This document shows, piece after piece, positions 63,786-64,000 of a stretch of DNA of 64,000 nucleotides; position 1 is the first letter of the stretch; each line of letters opens with the position of its first letter. Made by a program: the position numbers and the translations under genes. Below the pieces are notes generated by a model. The model ran no database searches. It worked only from the letters and a program-made list of their open reading frames with translations, and had not been told where the DNA came from. Origin of the DNA: Gemmatimonadota bacterium (GTDB lineage: Bacteria; ARS69); contig JASLLL010000002.1 of NCBI GenBank assembly GCA_030747075.1, forward strand, positions 101,821 to 165,820, written 5' to 3'.

Positions 63786-64000
63786 TCACGCAGACCGCCC
63801 GTCGATCCAGCCGCGCAGGAACTCCTCTGCCGCATCGAGGTTCTCCGCAGCCGCGGGCGTGAGTCCTTCCTCCATGCTCCGAATGTCCTCCGCCCGGACG
63901 GCCATCGTGAATAGACGCCCTTTCGCGTGGAAGAACTCCCGGGCGATCGCCAGAACCGACCCCGGAAGAACCAGATGCGTCGAGAACTCCGCCTCTCGGT
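63786..64000 (-). CDS. Hypothetical protein, 3' part only (runs off the right edge)
   Basis: A minus-strand frame stays open from the right edge to a TGA at 63786-63788. Its 71 visible residues read EFSTHLVLPGSVLAIAREFF, then a Met-Ala-Val-Arg segment and LTPAAAENLDAAEEFLRGWID before GRSA. Composition and codon use are protein-like (helical, Ala/Glu-rich), unlike the plus-strand frame opposite it. No family is recognised. Confidence 0.55.
   Translation of the reverse strand, partial: REAEFSTHLVLPGSVLAIAREFFHAKGRLFTMAVRAEDIRSMEEGLTPAAAENLDAAEEFLRGWIDGRSA

Noticed and set aside
1..64000. tRNA, rRNA and insertion-sequence genes
   Set aside because: No cloverleaf with a TTCGA-type loop, no rRNA-like stretch and no transposase motif was seen; a tRNAscan or profile search would be decisive.

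Overview
The window looks like a chromosomal segment of an uncultured, high-GC, diderm bacterium of the FCB/Eisenbacteria-Krumholzibacteriota kind. That placement is inference. It rests on strong G/C third-position bias, lipoprotein signal peptides, an outer-membrane barrel, an apolipoprotein N-acyltransferase, and several secreted proteins ending in a FlgD-like Ig sorting domain whose last residues are hydrophobic-Arg (VQVVR, VVVIR, LMLR, SVLR). Genes are packed into operons, and about fifteen junctions are 4-nt stop/start overlaps (ATGA, GTGA, TTGA). I see no rRNA, tRNA, CRISPR array or intact insertion sequence.

Layout. 1-9.7 kb: end of a secreted deiminase-like protein, apgM-lnt, an R. 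etli-type asparaginase, sbcDC with a good promoter, and an orphan Fis-type helix-turn-helix. 9.7-14 kb: an RND exporter, LolA-like protein and outer-membrane barrel cassette. 14-24 kb: a sigma-54 activator lacking a sensor domain, then purM, an HD-GYP protein, a conserved hypothetical, a PfkB kinase, argS, rsfS, a Gx transporter/NusG-II pair and a polyprenyl synthase. 24.2-32 kb: a YfhO-like membrane protein followed by four tandem alkaline-phosphatase-superfamily lipoproteins. 32-36.5 kb: secreted PNGase F-like and lysyl-endopeptidase-like proteins with sorting tails, plus a mini-gene reduced to a signal peptide and the end of a sorting tail. 36.6-46.8 kb: Rieske, cytochrome b and nonaheme cytochrome c; tatC, M16 peptidase, nrdR, metallo-hydrolase, pepA and trxB. 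46.8-49.5 kb: PHP phosphoesterase, queG and a small His-rich protein. 49.6-58.9 kb: a subtilase, an ECF sigma/ZAS anti-sigma/TPR-CHAT operon and secreted proteins of unknown function. 58.9-63.4 kb: an Lrp regulator with a PLP enzyme, homoserine dehydrogenase and aldehyde dehydrogenase. The right edge holds a truncated secreted protein and a gene running off the window.

The most interesting signal is a two-block motif, GTGTATCAG-N11/12-GYGSCCCTTCT. There are five good copies and one weaker copy, all between 51.1 and 57.04 kb. The spacing is promoter-like, and all but one copy point into a nearby gene: the subtilase, the ECF sigma gene itself, and two divergent lipoprotein genes. I propose that it is the promoter or operator of the ECF-CHAT module, which would make this a small envelope-protein regulon controlled by a sigma factor whose operon encodes a caspase-like protease. 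Other notable points are the five-gene YfhO/phosphatase-like cassette, two adjacent genes that may start at ATC, and a 19-bp inverted repeat around 335 bp of non-coding DNA.
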